The notes beneath the pieces are model-generated. The model was not told the DNA's origin. It ran no database searches and saw only the letters and a program-made list of their open reading frames with translations. A stretch of DNA of 64,000 bases from an uncultured Bacteroidales bacterium (GTDB lineage: Bacteria > Bacteroidota > Bacteroidia > Bacteroidales > Paludibacteraceae), in the NCBI GenBank assembly GCA_946534715.1, contig CAMNCW010000041.1, forward strand, positions 62,001 through 126,000, given 5' to 3'. The position numbers and the translations under genes were made by a program. Positions 18,754-27,576 of the stretch are shown here, one piece after another. The first letter of the stretch is position 1. The number at the start of each line of letters is the position of its first letter.

Positions 18754-19683
18754 ATGAAAAAATACGAAAATATATCCCTTCTGCCGTATAACACCTTCGG
18801 CATAGATGTCAAAGCGCGGCTGTTCATCGAGTACTACTCGCTGGACGAGTTGCGGCAAGTGCTGAAAGAGCATAAAGGCGAGCAGATATTGCATATAGGG
18901 CAGGGTTCGAACCTGCTCTTTACCCGCGATTTCAATGGAATAATTCTGCATTCCGGCATGGCTCGTGCGCGGTTTATTGATGATGAGACCGTAGAGGCGC
19001 AGAACGGTCTGCGGCTTGATGATCTCATTGCTCAACTGACCGACATGGCGTACTGCGGCATGGAGAAACTAAGTCTTATTCCGGGCGAAGTGGGCGCTTC
19101 GGCAGTACAGAATGTCGGGGCGTACGGCGTAGAAGCGAAAGATGTGATAGAACGTGTTTATACGATGGATGTGGAGACGCAGGAAGAACGGGTCTTTACC
19201 AACGAGGAGTGCAAGTTCGGTTATAGGGATAGTATTTTCAAGCACGAACTGAAAGGTAAGTATATCGTCACGTCGGTGGTTTATAAGGTCAAACCCGGTG
19301 AGGCATCCAAGACCCGCGAGGAGATCATCCAGACGCGTATGGCGAAACTGCCGACAGTGGGCGAAGTGGGTTCTGCCGGTTCGTTCTTCATGAATCCGTT
19401 TGTGCCGGAAGAGAAAGCGAAGGAATTGTTGGAACTCTATCCCGATATGCCTAATTTCCCATCGCCGCAAGGCGTGAAGATCCCTGCGGCATGGCTAATC
19501 GAGCAATGCGGATGGAAGGGTAAGACGCTCGGCGGTGCGCAAGTGTGGCCTAAACAGCCGCTGGTCATCGTCAATGCGAATAACGCCACACCCGATGACA
19601 TCATCGCCCTTGCCGCACAAGTCAGCGCAAGCGTCAAAGAGAAATTCGGCATCGACATTCACCCCGAAGTGAACTATATTTAA
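18754..19683 (+). CDS. murB: UDP-N-acetylenolpyruvoylglucosamine reductase MurB
   Basis: The FAD-dependent second enzyme of the peptidoglycan precursor route, reducing enolpyruvyl-UDP-GlcNAc to UDP-MurNAc; 309 residues. The FAD-binding PCMH domain shows IGQGSNLLFTRDF and IPGEVGASAVQNVGAYG; the C-terminal substrate domain has the proton-donor Ser in GSAGSFFMNP and the catalytic Glu in HPEVNYI. It is the E. coli-type MurB. The ATG at 18754 is used rather than the GTG two codons upstream. It starts 16 bp after nadE and precedes murA, the enzyme of the previous step. Confidence 0.96.
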   Translation: MKKYENISLLPYNTFGIDVKARLFIEYYSLDELRQVLKEHKGEQILHIGQGSNLLFTRDFNGIILHSGMARARFIDDETVEAQNGLRLDDLIAQLTDMAYCGMEKLSLIPGEVGASAVQNVGAYGVEAKDVIERVYTMDVETQEERVFTNEECKFGYRDSIFKHELKGKYIVTSVVYKVKPGEASKTREEIIQTRMAKLPTVGEVGSAGSFFMNPFVPEEKAKELLELYPDMPNFPSPQGVKIPAAWLIEQCGWKGKTLGGAQVWPKQPLVIVNANNATPDDIIALAAQVSASVKEKFGIDIHPEVNYI

Positions 19684-19738
19684 TTGTAAATTGTGAAATA
19701 ATCGTGCCCCTTGTGGGCTAAGAATTGTAAATTGTGAA
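19682..19738. repeat. Repeat-hairpin-repeat element between murB and murA
   Basis: Two identical 16-bp copies of AATTGTAAATTGTGAA (19682-19697 and 19723-19738) flank a small hairpin GCCC CTTGT GGGC (19706-19718). The second copy ends 6 bp before the murA ATG and the first overlaps the murB stop. Part of the sequence (AAATTGTGAAAAT) recurs just before murB, so it may act as a leader element for initiation, or be a dispersed AT-rich repeat. Confidence 0.5.
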
Positions 19739-19744
19739 TTGAAA

Positions 19745-21052
19745 ATGGCTACATTTGTAATAGAAGGCGGACATAAATTACATGGATCTATCACCCCGCA
19801 AGGCGCTAAGAATGAGGCGCTTCAAGTGCTCTGCGCTGTTTTATTGACCAAAGAGACGGTCGTTATTGACAATCTCCCGAATATATTGGATGTGAATAAC
19901 CTCATCGACCTGCTGGCATCTATTGGCGTGACGGTGGAGAAACTGTCCAAAGGCAAGTTTGCTTTCACTGCGGCTAATCTCGACACAGCGTACCTGCGGA
20001 GTGCGGATTTTCTCAAGAAATGCAATAAACTCCGTGGCTCGGTTATGCTCATCGGTCCGCTTTTGGCGCGTCTGGGGGAAGTGACATATGCAAAACCCGG
20101 TGGTGACAAAATAGGTCGTCGGCGTTTGGACACGCATTTCCAAGGAATGGTGAACCTCGGCGCTACCTTTACATACGACCAGGACTTGCTCGCTTATCGT
20201 TTTGAGGGCAAGCACCTCAAAGGCTGCTATATGCTCTTGGACGAAGCTTCTGTCACCGGAACAGCGAACATTATTATGGCGTCTGTCCTTGCCGAAGGAA
20301 CCACTACCATCTACAATGCAGCTTGCGAACCGTACGTGCAGCAACTTTGCCGTCTCTTGAATAACATGGGTGCGAAGATCAGTGGAGTCGGTTCGAACTT
20401 GTTGACCATCGAAGGTGTGAAATCGCTTCACGGCGCACAACATAAACTCCTGCCGGATATGATTGAGGTCGGTTCGTTCATCGGCATGGCAGCTATCACC
20501 GGCTCTGAACTGCGTATCAAAGAGGCGGGAATAAAAGACCTTGGAATCATTCCCGATGCATTCCGTCGTTTGGGTATCCGCATTGAGGAAGAAGGAGATG
20601 ATCTCGTCATTCCGGCGCAGGAACACTATCAGATTGAATCGTTCCTCGATGGCTCTATTCTTACGGTAGCTGATGCCCCGTGGCCGGGTCTGACGCCGGA
20701 CTTGCTGTCTGTCCTTCTTGTGGTAGCCACACAGGCAAAAGGCTCTGTGCTCATCCACCAGAAGATGTTCGAATCCCGTCTTTTCTTTGTAGATAAGCTG
20801 ATTGACATGGGCGCACAGATCATCCTCTGTGATCCTCACCGTGCAGTTGTAGTCGGTCACGACCACACCCGCCAACTCAAACGCAATAACATGACTTCGC
20901 CCGACATCCGTGCAGGTATAGCCATGCTCATTGCCGCCATGTCTGCTGAAGGCACGTCTCGTATCGACCACATCGACCAAATCGACCGTGGTTATGAAGA
21001 CATCGAAAACCGGTTGAATGCGATTGGGGCTTGTATAAGGAGAGAGGAGTGA
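19745..21052 (+). CDS. murA: UDP-N-acetylglucosamine 1-carboxyvinyltransferase MurA
   Basis: The committed enzyme of peptidoglycan synthesis, transferring enolpyruvate from PEP to UDP-GlcNAc; 435 residues of EPSP-synthase fold. Seen: N-terminal GGHKLHGSITPQGAKNEAL and the catalytic loop KPGGDKIGRRRLDTHF. In the loop the residue equivalent to E. coli Cys115 is Asp (D121, codon 20105-20107). Known: this substitution leaves MurA active but insensitive to fosfomycin. It is the last gene of nadE-murB-murA; the accessory island begins 62 bp downstream. Confidence 0.96.
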   Translation: MATFVIEGGHKLHGSITPQGAKNEALQVLCAVLLTKETVVIDNLPNILDVNNLIDLLASIGVTVEKLSKGKFAFTAANLDTAYLRSADFLKKCNKLRGSVMLIGPLLARLGEVTYAKPGGDKIGRRRLDTHFQGMVNLGATFTYDQDLLAYRFEGKHLKGCYMLLDEASVTGTANIIMASVLAEGTTTIYNAACEPYVQQLCRLLNNMGAKISGVGSNLLTIEGVKSLHGAQHKLLPDMIEVGSFIGMAAITGSELRIKEAGIKDLGIIPDAFRRLGIRIEEEGDDLVIPAQEHYQIESFLDGSILTVADAPWPGLTPDLLSVLLVVATQAKGSVLIHQKMFESRLFFVDKLIDMGAQIILCDPHRAVVVGHDHTRQLKRNNMTSPDIRAGIAMLIAAMSAEGTSRIDHIDQIDRGYEDIENRLNAIGACIRREE

Positions 21053-21114
21053 TTGTAGTGTGCAAATTTTGCATATAACAAGATAAACGTGCATTTTATA
21101 CACGTTAATAAGAA

Positions 21115-21606
21115 ATGATAGAATTTAAGCAAATATCAGTAGATTTTCCAGATGAGAAAGATGTTGAAGTACTTTCTTTGAGGATTTCAGGCACTTATTC
21201 TGGCGGTTTTGAGGGGACTTGCCGTAGTGTTTCTATCCATCAGATATGTGATTTCTTTGCAAAAGCAAAAGAAGGTGGTTTTTATTTTCGTTTAACAAAG
21301 GATCAATTAGTAAAAGAAGAGCTGGCTAATATGCCGCAACGTTGGATAGAAAGAGAACAAGAAAGGGAGAAAATGTATTTTGCTGAATATAAAGCAAAAA
21401 TGCAGGTTTTGCAACCGAATGATGTTCTGAAACCATATTGTTTCAATCTTTCTCTTCGGGACAAAAATCATAATAGTTATTTGACAGTGGTTTGGTTTGA
21501 TGAAGCGCCAAATCTTAATATGTCGCTAAATGACATCATTTTACCTCATATTCAGTCAATTAATTATAACGACTTTGCGAGGAAGATAGACTGGGATAAT
21601 TTTTAA
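21115..21606 (+). CDS. Hypothetical protein, first gene of accessory island
   Basis: A soluble protein of 163 residues with no signal peptide or membrane segment. I do not recognise the family. The first third looks beta-rich (VEVLSLRISGTYSGGFEGT), the middle has a charged helix (PQRWIEREQEREKMYFAEYKAK, about 78-100), and the end is acidic/aromatic (DFARKIDWDNF). Codon use is clearly AT-richer than in murA upstream. It precedes the DUF262-DUF1524 gene by 17 bp, so the two are probably cotranscribed; an accessory or immunity role in a defence operon is only inferred from position. Confidence 0.6.
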   Translation: MIEFKQISVDFPDEKDVEVLSLRISGTYSGGFEGTCRSVSIHQICDFFAKAKEGGFYFRLTKDQLVKEELANMPQRWIEREQEREKMYFAEYKAKMQVLQPNDVLKPYCFNLSLRDKNHNSYLTVVWFDEAPNLNMSLNDIILPHIQSINYNDFARKIDWDNF

Positions 21607-21623
21607 ATGAAAACAATAGTAAT

Positions 21624-23465
21624 ATGATAGATTCCGTACATGATTATCCGATTAGCCAGATTTTTAGTAAAGATGCTAATTGGTATTATTGCATCCCAAA
21701 GTATCAAAGGGAATATACTTGGTCATATTCTCATTGGGGTACGTTGTTTAATGATATAGAATCCAATGCTTTAGGTTACTTTATCGGTTCGATAATATGC
21801 ATAAACAACACGCACGATTCTTTCCAAATAAAGCAACTTGAAGTGGTGGACGGTCAGCAACGTTTGACCACATTAAGTATATTATTGGCTGCAATATATA
21901 CACAACTACAGAAATATAAAGATTATATTTCAGATGATGATATAGATGTGCTGCCATCAATAAGAAAATCGTTGCGCCGGAATGATGCACCTAATGGATT
22001 GATTTTACAACCACAAATACAAAATTACAATTCAGATGATTTCTCCTATTTGATGCAGGAAGCAGCTATCTTGGATGTAAATAAATTCGGGCGAAAAAAA
22101 GCAGTTTCTTATTATCCACAACGTAAACTCGGTAGATGCTATAATTATTATATTCAAAGGTTAGAATCTCTTCTTAAAGACATTCCCACAGAAGAGAAAG
22201 TATCTAAGTTATTGGATATTTACAATAAAATCAATCAAGCTGTTTTAGTAAAGATAGAGGTAAGTAGTCATACAGAGGCGTATATGCTTTTTGAAGCCTT
22301 GAATGACAGAGGTACGCCTCTTACTGCTATAGATTTGATGAAGAATACCATTCTTTCTAAGGCAAAAAGTAATGAAGAAGTAGATGCTTATTATGAGCAA
22401 TGGAAATCACTCATAGAATCGCTTACAGACGATTATCATACTCAAGAAAGATTCTTCCGTCATTATTATAATGCTTTTAAACAGAGACATAATAAACCTT
22501 TTATTTCTGAGGAAATCCGCAGTAAAGAACCTCTTGGCGTGATTGCAACTAAAACCAATTTGTTAAGCATATATGAGAAGTTAATCAATTTGAATTTAGA
22601 TGCTTTTATTACGGATATTACTAAATGCGGACAGATTTACGCTAATTTTGTAAATCCGAATATTGCTCCTATTCAATTTAAGGATGCGCTATTAGATTTG
22701 CTGCATGTACAAGCGGTGCCTGCAAATACCTTGTTGTTGTATCTTTTCTATTATCAAGAGGAACTGAACTTGTCAGACAAAATGCTGAACAAGATAATAA
22801 ATCTGATGGTAAAGTTTTTTGTTCGTCGTAATATTACGGACACTCCTAATACTTATACGCTTGATAGAATTTTTATGAGTATAATATCGAATATCAATGT
22901 CAATATATCAATAGGTGAAAATGGTATGTACGATATTATATATGAATCTTTATTAGAGGTGTCTGCTTCGGATAAAGATTTTGCTGAAAAATTATCCGGA
23001 AATATTTACGAAGAGAATGTCGGAGTCACTCGCTTTGTATTATGCAAGTTGTGCGAAAAATACATGACGACAGAAAATTGGACTAATCTATGGGAGCAGA
23101 ATATTGTGTCAAATAAAAAGATTTATGTCTGGACAATAGAGCATATTTTCCCCGAAGGCGCGAATATTCCCGAAAGTTGGGTTCAGATGATAGCAAATGG
23201 AGATAAAGAATTAGCTCAGGCATATAGAGCAGAATATGTTCACAAAATTGGCAACTTGACGATAAGTGGATTCAATAGTACATTGAGCAATAAATCTTTT
23301 GTCGATAAAAGAGATATGACCAATAAAAAAGGTCTATATGTCGGCTATAAAAACGGTTTGGAAATCAACAAGCTACTTGCTCAAAAGGAAAGTTGGACAA
23401 TAGAAGATATTAAGTCTCGGACATCAGTTTTTGTAAATGAACTAATAGAGATGTTTAAGTTATAA
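21624..23465 (+). CDS. DUF262 and DUF1524 domain protein (GmrSD/SspE-like)
   Basis: A protein of 613 residues. The N-terminal DUF262 domain shows IPKYQREYTW (24-33) and VVDGQQRLTTLS (75-85), the family's ParB/Srx-like nucleotide-binding motifs. The C-terminal DUF1524 domain is an HNH-type nuclease: EH at 506-507 (WTIEHIFPEG), then HKIGNLTISGFNSTLSNKSF with N551, N556 and K562. Known relatives, GmrSD and SspE, restrict phages carrying modified DNA. No GmrSD partner or Ssp/Dnd modification genes are nearby. It is AT-rich and sits between two unknown genes, suggesting a horizontally acquired defence operon. Confidence 0.85.
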   Translation: MIDSVHDYPISQIFSKDANWYYCIPKYQREYTWSYSHWGTLFNDIESNALGYFIGSIICINNTHDSFQIKQLEVVDGQQRLTTLSILLAAIYTQLQKYKDYISDDDIDVLPSIRKSLRRNDAPNGLILQPQIQNYNSDDFSYLMQEAAILDVNKFGRKKAVSYYPQRKLGRCYNYYIQRLESLLKDIPTEEKVSKLLDIYNKINQAVLVKIEVSSHTEAYMLFEALNDRGTPLTAIDLMKNTILSKAKSNEEVDAYYEQWKSLIESLTDDYHTQERFFRHYYNAFKQRHNKPFISEEIRSKEPLGVIATKTNLLSIYEKLINLNLDAFITDITKCGQIYANFVNPNIAPIQFKDALLDLLHVQAVPANTLLLYLFYYQEELNLSDKMLNKIINLMVKFFVRRNITDTPNTYTLDRIFMSIISNINVNISIGENGMYDIIYESLLEVSASDKDFAEKLSGNIYEENVGVTRFVLCKLCEKYMTTENWTNLWEQNIVSNKKIYVWTIEHIFPEGANIPESWVQMIANGDKELAQAYRAEYVHKIGNLTISGFNSTLSNKSFVDKRDMTNKKGLYVGYKNGLEINKLLAQKESWTIEDIKSRTSVFVNELIEMFKL

Positions 23466-23477
23466 TTTCTAACAACA

Positions 23478-24275
23478 ATGTACGTCTATTGCGGAGAAGA
23501 TAGTATTGAGTATTTGGTGGATACGGAGGCAGAAAAGGTCTATGAACTCACTATAGGAGAAAATGAGGAAGTAATCAGTTATAGTGAGCATAGACAAGAA
23601 ATGCAGAATTTTCTTCGTTGGCGTCCATATCTGCAAATATTCAAAGAGACCAGCGATAGACCAAATTGGCTGAATTTAGAAATGAGTCCGTCAGATATTA
23701 AAGAAGCAGGTTGTTTGACACGAGATCTATATTTTGCTTTTGAATTAAAGAAATATAAAAAAGGACAAGATTTACTTGTGCAAATTGAGAATGTTGAGAG
23801 AGTTAGAAAACATAATGAAAGCTTGCAAACAATATGTCAATTCCTTGTGAACGAATTTTGTAAAGATAAACAAGCTCCTTTATGGGGACTCAAATATTGC
23901 GCAGCAAATGAAAATCAAAATGACAAAGAAAGACAAGCTTTTTGTGATACGATAGATTCTATCATAGAGATTGCATCAAATGGGTATAGTAAAGAAATTG
24001 CACATAATATGTATTTGCTATTAATGGCATATAAGTACGATTTTACCTATATTTGTAGATGTATTCGTCAGAATAACCTATTGGAAGGTTTTCATCAGTA
24101 TATCTTGTCGGATACGAACGCTTGTATTATAGGGGCTGAATTATATGATGCAATTACATTTTTAAAAGAAAATGGACAAAAACCTATTTATTTACTTACG
24201 GAAGAAATGGTAACGGATGGAATAGTAAAATATAGACAGTCATATCCGATATTAAAATGTCCTCCTTGTAATTAA
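23478..24275 (+). CDS. Hypothetical protein, third gene of the DUF262 operon
   Basis: A soluble protein of 265 residues, not recognised. The N-terminus (YVYCGEDSIEYLVDTEAEKVYEL) looks like a beta-hairpin domain; the remainder is helical with several Cys residues (ICQFLVNEFC, YICRCIRQ) and ends LKCPPCN, a CPxC-like tail that might bind metal. No catalytic motif is evident. It begins 12 bp after the nuclease-like gene and has the same AT-rich codon use, so the three genes probably form one transcript and one system. Confidence 0.55.
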   Translation: MYVYCGEDSIEYLVDTEAEKVYELTIGENEEVISYSEHRQEMQNFLRWRPYLQIFKETSDRPNWLNLEMSPSDIKEAGCLTRDLYFAFELKKYKKGQDLLVQIENVERVRKHNESLQTICQFLVNEFCKDKQAPLWGLKYCAANENQNDKERQAFCDTIDSIIEIASNGYSKEIAHNMYLLLMAYKYDFTYICRCIRQNNLLEGFHQYILSDTNACIIGAELYDAITFLKENGQKPIYLLTEEMVTDGIVKYRQSYPILKCPPCN

Positions 24276-24332
24276 AATTAAATATATAATATGATGAAAA
24301 CAATGTGGTAAATAACCCCATTTACCTTCGTA

Positions 24333-24363
24333 ACACGGCAAAAACACGGCAAAAACACGGCAA
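24333..24363. repeat. Three 11-bp direct repeats in the island
   Basis: ACACGGCAAAA is repeated head to tail at 24333-24343 and 24344-24354, with a partial third copy ACACGGCAA at 24355-24363. An interrupted palindrome TGAC-GTATAAT-GTCA follows at once. They lie in the 146-bp gap before the small protein/RhuM pair and could be an operator or an attachment-site remnant. Confidence 0.65.
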
Positions 24364-24421
24364 TGACGTATAATGTCACTACAACCTCAGTACAATAATC
24401 AACTAAAATTTGTTATCAAAT

Positions 24422-24751
24422 ATGGCACAAGCGGAATTAAATATAACTATTGACAAACTATCTGGTAAGATCTACGGAAACAGCGATGTGTATATTGCGA
24501 ATCGTAACGGAAAAACGGTTATAAGTCATTATCCCAAACATCGTGATCCAAATTCACTCACGCCACATCAGCGTGACCTGAACACTTCTTTTGCCCAAAT
24601 ATCCAAGCAGGCAAAACTCGAACTCACAGATCCCGACAAACGTGCTGCTTGGCAGCAACGATATGACGAATACAAAGCTAATTATAACTCGAAAGACAAG
24701 TACTATTTTACCCTCCGTGGATTTGTAATCGCTCAACTCTCAAAAAAATGA
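24422..24751 (+). CDS. Hypothetical small protein upstream of RhuM
   Basis: A charged, soluble protein of 109 residues that I cannot place. It begins AELNITIDKLSGKIYGNSDV, contains basic/polar stretches (KHRDPNSLTPHQRDLN) and ends with a hydrophobic helix (FTLRGFVIAQLSKK). The ATG at 24422 is preferred to the TTG four codons upstream. Three bases separate it from the RhuM gene, so the pair is likely cotranscribed and functionally linked. Confidence 0.6.
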   Translation: MAQAELNITIDKLSGKIYGNSDVYIANRNGKTVISHYPKHRDPNSLTPHQRDLNTSFAQISKQAKLELTDPDKRAAWQQRYDEYKANYNSKDKYYFTLRGFVIAQLSKK

Positions 24752-24754
24752 AAT

Positions 24755-25786
24755 ATGACACCATTAGATAAACAAACATTATTTCTTTTGTATGATGCGC
24801 CGGACAATACAGCGCAGGTGCAAGTAGTGGTACGAGATGAGACCATTTGGATGACTCAAAAAGCGATGGCTACGCTTTTTGATGTTAATGTGCCAGCAAT
24901 AAGCAAGCATTTAAAGAATATCTTTGAAAGTGGAGAACTTGAAGAGAAAGTGGTTGTTTCCAAAATGGAAATAGCCACTCCACATGGAGCTATAGCAGGA
25001 AAAATGCAGACAATAGAGACAAATTTCTACAATCTCGATGCGATTATCTCTGTTGGCTATCGTGTCAATTCTACCCGTGCAACGCGTTTCCGTCAATGGG
25101 CGACAAAGATTTTGAACGAATATATACGCAAAGGATTTGTGTTGGATGATGATCGTCTCAAACAAGGCAAAACGGTATTTGGGCAGGATTATTTCCGTGA
25201 ACTCTTGGAACGTGTACGTTCCATTCGTGCGAGCGAACGACGTATTTGGCAACAAATAACTGACATCTATGCGGAGTGCAGTATAGATTATGACCCGAAA
25301 GCACCGACTACGCGTGAGTTCTATGCAATGATCCAAAATCGTTTTCATTATGCCATTACAGGTCAAACAGCTGCGGAGATTATTTATACGCACGCTGACC
25401 ATGAGCAACCGAATATGGGACTCAAGACTTGGAAGAACTCACCTGATGGACGTATTTTGAAGTCGGACGTCACGGTGGCTAAAAATTATTTGGATGAGAA
25501 GCAAATCCGTCGTTTAGAGCGTGCAGTGACCGGATATTTTGATTATATAGAGGATTTAATTGAAAACGAAAATACATTTAATATGGAGCAGTTTGCCGCC
25601 AGTGTGAATGAGTTTCTTTCATTCCGACGCTATAATATATTGCCAGATAAGGGACGTATTTCCAAGGCGCAAGCGGATGAAAAAGCAGAGGCAGAGTACG
25701 ATATTTTCAATCGTACGCAACCGATTACTTCTGACTTCGATAGAGAAATTAAAAGAATGATAGAACAAGAAAACGGCAACATATGA
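24755..25786 (+). CDS. RhuM-family protein
   Basis: A protein of 343 residues matching the virulence RhuM family first named from Salmonella pathogenicity island 3. The N-terminal half shows the family signature: [21 protein letters not shown] (MTQ... helix-turn-helix-like), [26 protein letters not shown] and [14 protein letters not shown]. The C-terminal half contains a helical region with [20 protein letters not shown] and [22 protein letters not shown]. Biochemical role is unknown; members are common on genomic islands. Its stop overlaps the dsbD start by 4 bp (ATGA), marking the island's right edge. Confidence 0.88.
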   Translation: MTPLDKQTLFLLYDAPDNTAQVQVVVRDETIWMTQKAMATLFDVNVPAISKHLKNIFESGELEEKVVVSKMEIATPHGAIAGKMQTIETNFYNLDAIISVGYRVNSTRATRFRQWATKILNEYIRKGFVLDDDRLKQGKTVFGQDYFRELLERVRSIRASERRIWQQITDIYAECSIDYDPKAPTTREFYAMIQNRFHYAITGQTAAEIIYTHADHEQPNMGLKTWKNSPDGRILKSDVTVAKNYLDEKQIRRLERAVTGYFDYIEDLIENENTFNMEQFAASVNEFLSFRRYNILPDKGRISKAQADEKAEAEYDIFNRTQPITSDFDREIKRMIEQENGNI

Positions 25787-27438
25787 AAAGAATATTAGGT
25801 ATTTTATTGGCTGTTTTGCCGATGATGGTGGCAGGACAGATGGTACAGCCGGTGACGTGGACGGGTGAAGAGGCCGGGACGATGGATGAAAACGGCATCG
25901 GAGACAGCGTGCGGATACGGGCAACTGTGGAAGAGGGATGGCATATGAGCATTCTCGAAATGGGAGAGTTCATGTTTACACAGGAATACAAGGATTCCTT
26001 TGTGATGACTGTCGCTAAAACGGAAATGGCGCCTATTCGGTTTAACGCGTGCAACGATGTGATGTGTACGGCCCCGGAAGTGTGGAGTTATGAAGAGAAA
26101 ACCCCTCTCCAGCCCTCCTCACAAGGGAGGGAGAATATTTCCGCGGGGGAAGATGGTTACACAGACTCAGTTACCGGTAATAGGTCGCTGTGGTTGATTT
26201 TCCTGCTGGGATTGTTGGGAGGATTGTTGGCAATCTTCACGCCTTGCGTGTGGCCGATTATTCCGATGACGGTGAGCTTCTTCCTGAAGAAAGGCGGCGG
26301 ACTGAAGGATGCGGTTCTATATGGGCTGAGTATCGTGATCCTTTATGTGGGATTAGGGCTCTTGGTGACGATTCTCTTTGGCGCTTCGGCTCTGAACGAG
26401 ATGAGTACCAACGCGGTAGTGAATATCGTGTTCTTCTTGATTTTGGTGATTTTTGCGCTCTCTTTCTTCGGATTGTTCGAGATCACTTTGCCGGACAGCT
26501 GGTCCACGGCATTGGACAGCAAAGCACGAAGTACAGGCGGTTTCCTGAGTATTCTGCTGATGGCGTTTACGTTAGTTATTGTCTCGTTCTCTTGTACGGG
26601 ACCTATTATCGGCACGCTGTTGGTAGAAGCGGCAGGCAAGTCTCTCTTAGCTCCTGCGATGGGAATGTTGGGCTTTGCGATTGCACTCGCTTTGCCTTTC
26701 TCGCTGTTTGCTATGTTCCCTCAGTGGCTCAAACAGGCTCCTAAGTCAGGTGACTGGATGACGAGTTTCAAAGTGGTGTTGGCGTTCCTTGAGTTGGCGC
26801 TTTCGTTGAAGTTCCTGAGTGTGGCAGACATGGCATACGGGTGGGGTATACTGCCGAGATGGCTCTTTATTGCGATATGGATCGTTTGCTTCCTCGGCAT
26901 AGGAATCTATCTTATATGGGATATATGGAGCGTATCGACCCCACGTAAAATCATCCGTGCAATCGTGATCATCCCATCCCTGGCCTTTGCGTTTTACCTG
27001 GTACCGGGTCTTCGCGGCGCGCCCGTGAAAGCTATCAGCGCTTTTGCGCCTCCTATGGAGATTGAGGGGCGTGTCGTCTTTAACGATTATGAGGAGGGAA
27101 TGGCTTATGCACGACAGACGGGAAAGCCGATTATCCTCGATTTCACCGGCTATGGATGCGTTAATTGCCGGAAGATGGAAGCCTTTGTGTTAGACAACGA
27201 CAGCGTGAAGGAACGGTTAAAAAGTTACGTTTTCATCGAGCTTTTTGTGGATGACCGTTTGGACGCAGACAGCGACGGAGAGAGTGAAGGTACCGAAAAC
27301 AGCCGAATTCAACGGGAACTTTACGGCTCTAATGCACAGCCGTACTTCGTGCAATTAGACGCAAAAGGCAATCAAGTAGCTGCTCCGATGGCCTTTACAA
27401 CGGATCCGAATGAATTTATAGAATGGTTAAAATATTGA
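25783..27438 (+). CDS. dsbD: Thiol:disulfide interchange protein DsbD
   Basis: A transmembrane reductant conduit of 551 residues carrying electrons from cytoplasmic thioredoxin to the periplasm. A signal peptide precedes the N-terminal domain with its Cys pair [13 protein letters not shown] (about 86-98). The membrane domain (about 130-410, eight or so helices) holds the two relay cysteines in [11 protein letters not shown] and VSFSCTGPI. The C-terminal thioredoxin-like domain has the active site [11 protein letters not shown]. All three Cys pairs are present, so it should be functional. The linker (about 107-125) contains a REP-like DNA palindrome. Its start overlaps rhuM by 4 bp. Confidence 0.92.
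   Translation: MKRILGILLAVLPMMVAGQMVQPVTWTGEEAGTMDENGIGDSVRIRATVEEGWHMSILEMGEFMFTQEYKDSFVMTVAKTEMAPIRFNACNDVMCTAPEVWSYEEKTPLQPSSQGRENISAGEDGYTDSVTGNRSLWLIFLLGLLGGLLAIFTPCVWPIIPMTVSFFLKKGGGLKDAVLYGLSIVILYVGLGLLVTILFGASALNEMSTNAVVNIVFFLILVIFALSFFGLFEITLPDSWSTALDSKARSTGGFLSILLMAFTLVIVSFSCTGPIIGTLLVEAAGKSLLAPAMGMLGFAIALALPFSLFAMFPQWLKQAPKSGDWMTSFKVVLAFLELALSLKFLSVADMAYGWGILPRWLFIAIWIVCFLGIGIYLIWDIWSVSTPRKIIRAIVIIPSLAFAFYLVPGLRGAPVKAISAFAPPMEIEGRVVFNDYEEGMAYARQTGKPIILDFTGYGCVNCRKMEAFVLDNDSVKERLKSYVFIELFVDDRLDADSDGESEGTENSRIQRELYGSNAQPYFVQLDAKGNQVAAPMAFTTDPNEFIEWLKY
26113..26131. repeat. REP-like palindrome inside dsbD
   Basis: CCCTCC (26113-26118) and GGAGGG (26126-26131) enclose the 7-nt loop TCACAAG. 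The hairpin lies in the coding sequence for the linker between the N-terminal and membrane domains, where an insertion would be tolerated; it reads in frame as PSSQGRE. Confidence 0.55.
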
Positions 27439-27522
27439 TAATATGAAAAAGTTTTTCTCCTTAGCATGCCGGCAGAGTATATGATGCAAAAGGCAATTAT
27501 GTAGCAAAATTTTGACAATAAA

Positions 27523-27554
27523 TTTGCATATATGAAAAAAAAATAGTATCTTTG
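27523..27554 (+). promoter_or_regulatory. Promoter of the PepSY-like lipoprotein gene
   Basis: TTTG (27523-27526), 20 bp, TATCTTTG (27547-27554), 22 bp before the ATG at 27577. The spacer begins CATATATG followed by A residues. Confidence 0.8.
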
Positions 27555-27576
27555 CACCGTTTTAATATATCAAGAT

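Noticed and set aside
21068-21100. TTTGCATATAAC ahead of the island as a promoter
   Set aside because: The -33 part looks right but the -7 position 20 bp on reads CATTTTAT, not TANNTTTG; too weak to list.
19841-21103. 420-codon open frame on the minus strand
   Set aside because: Fully antisense to murA, with low-complexity Arg/His/Thr-rich translation; no promoter and no recognised motif.
27442-27483. Tiny frame MKKFFSLACRQSI after dsbD
   Set aside because: Only 13 codons, no promoter at the right distance and nothing conserved visible.
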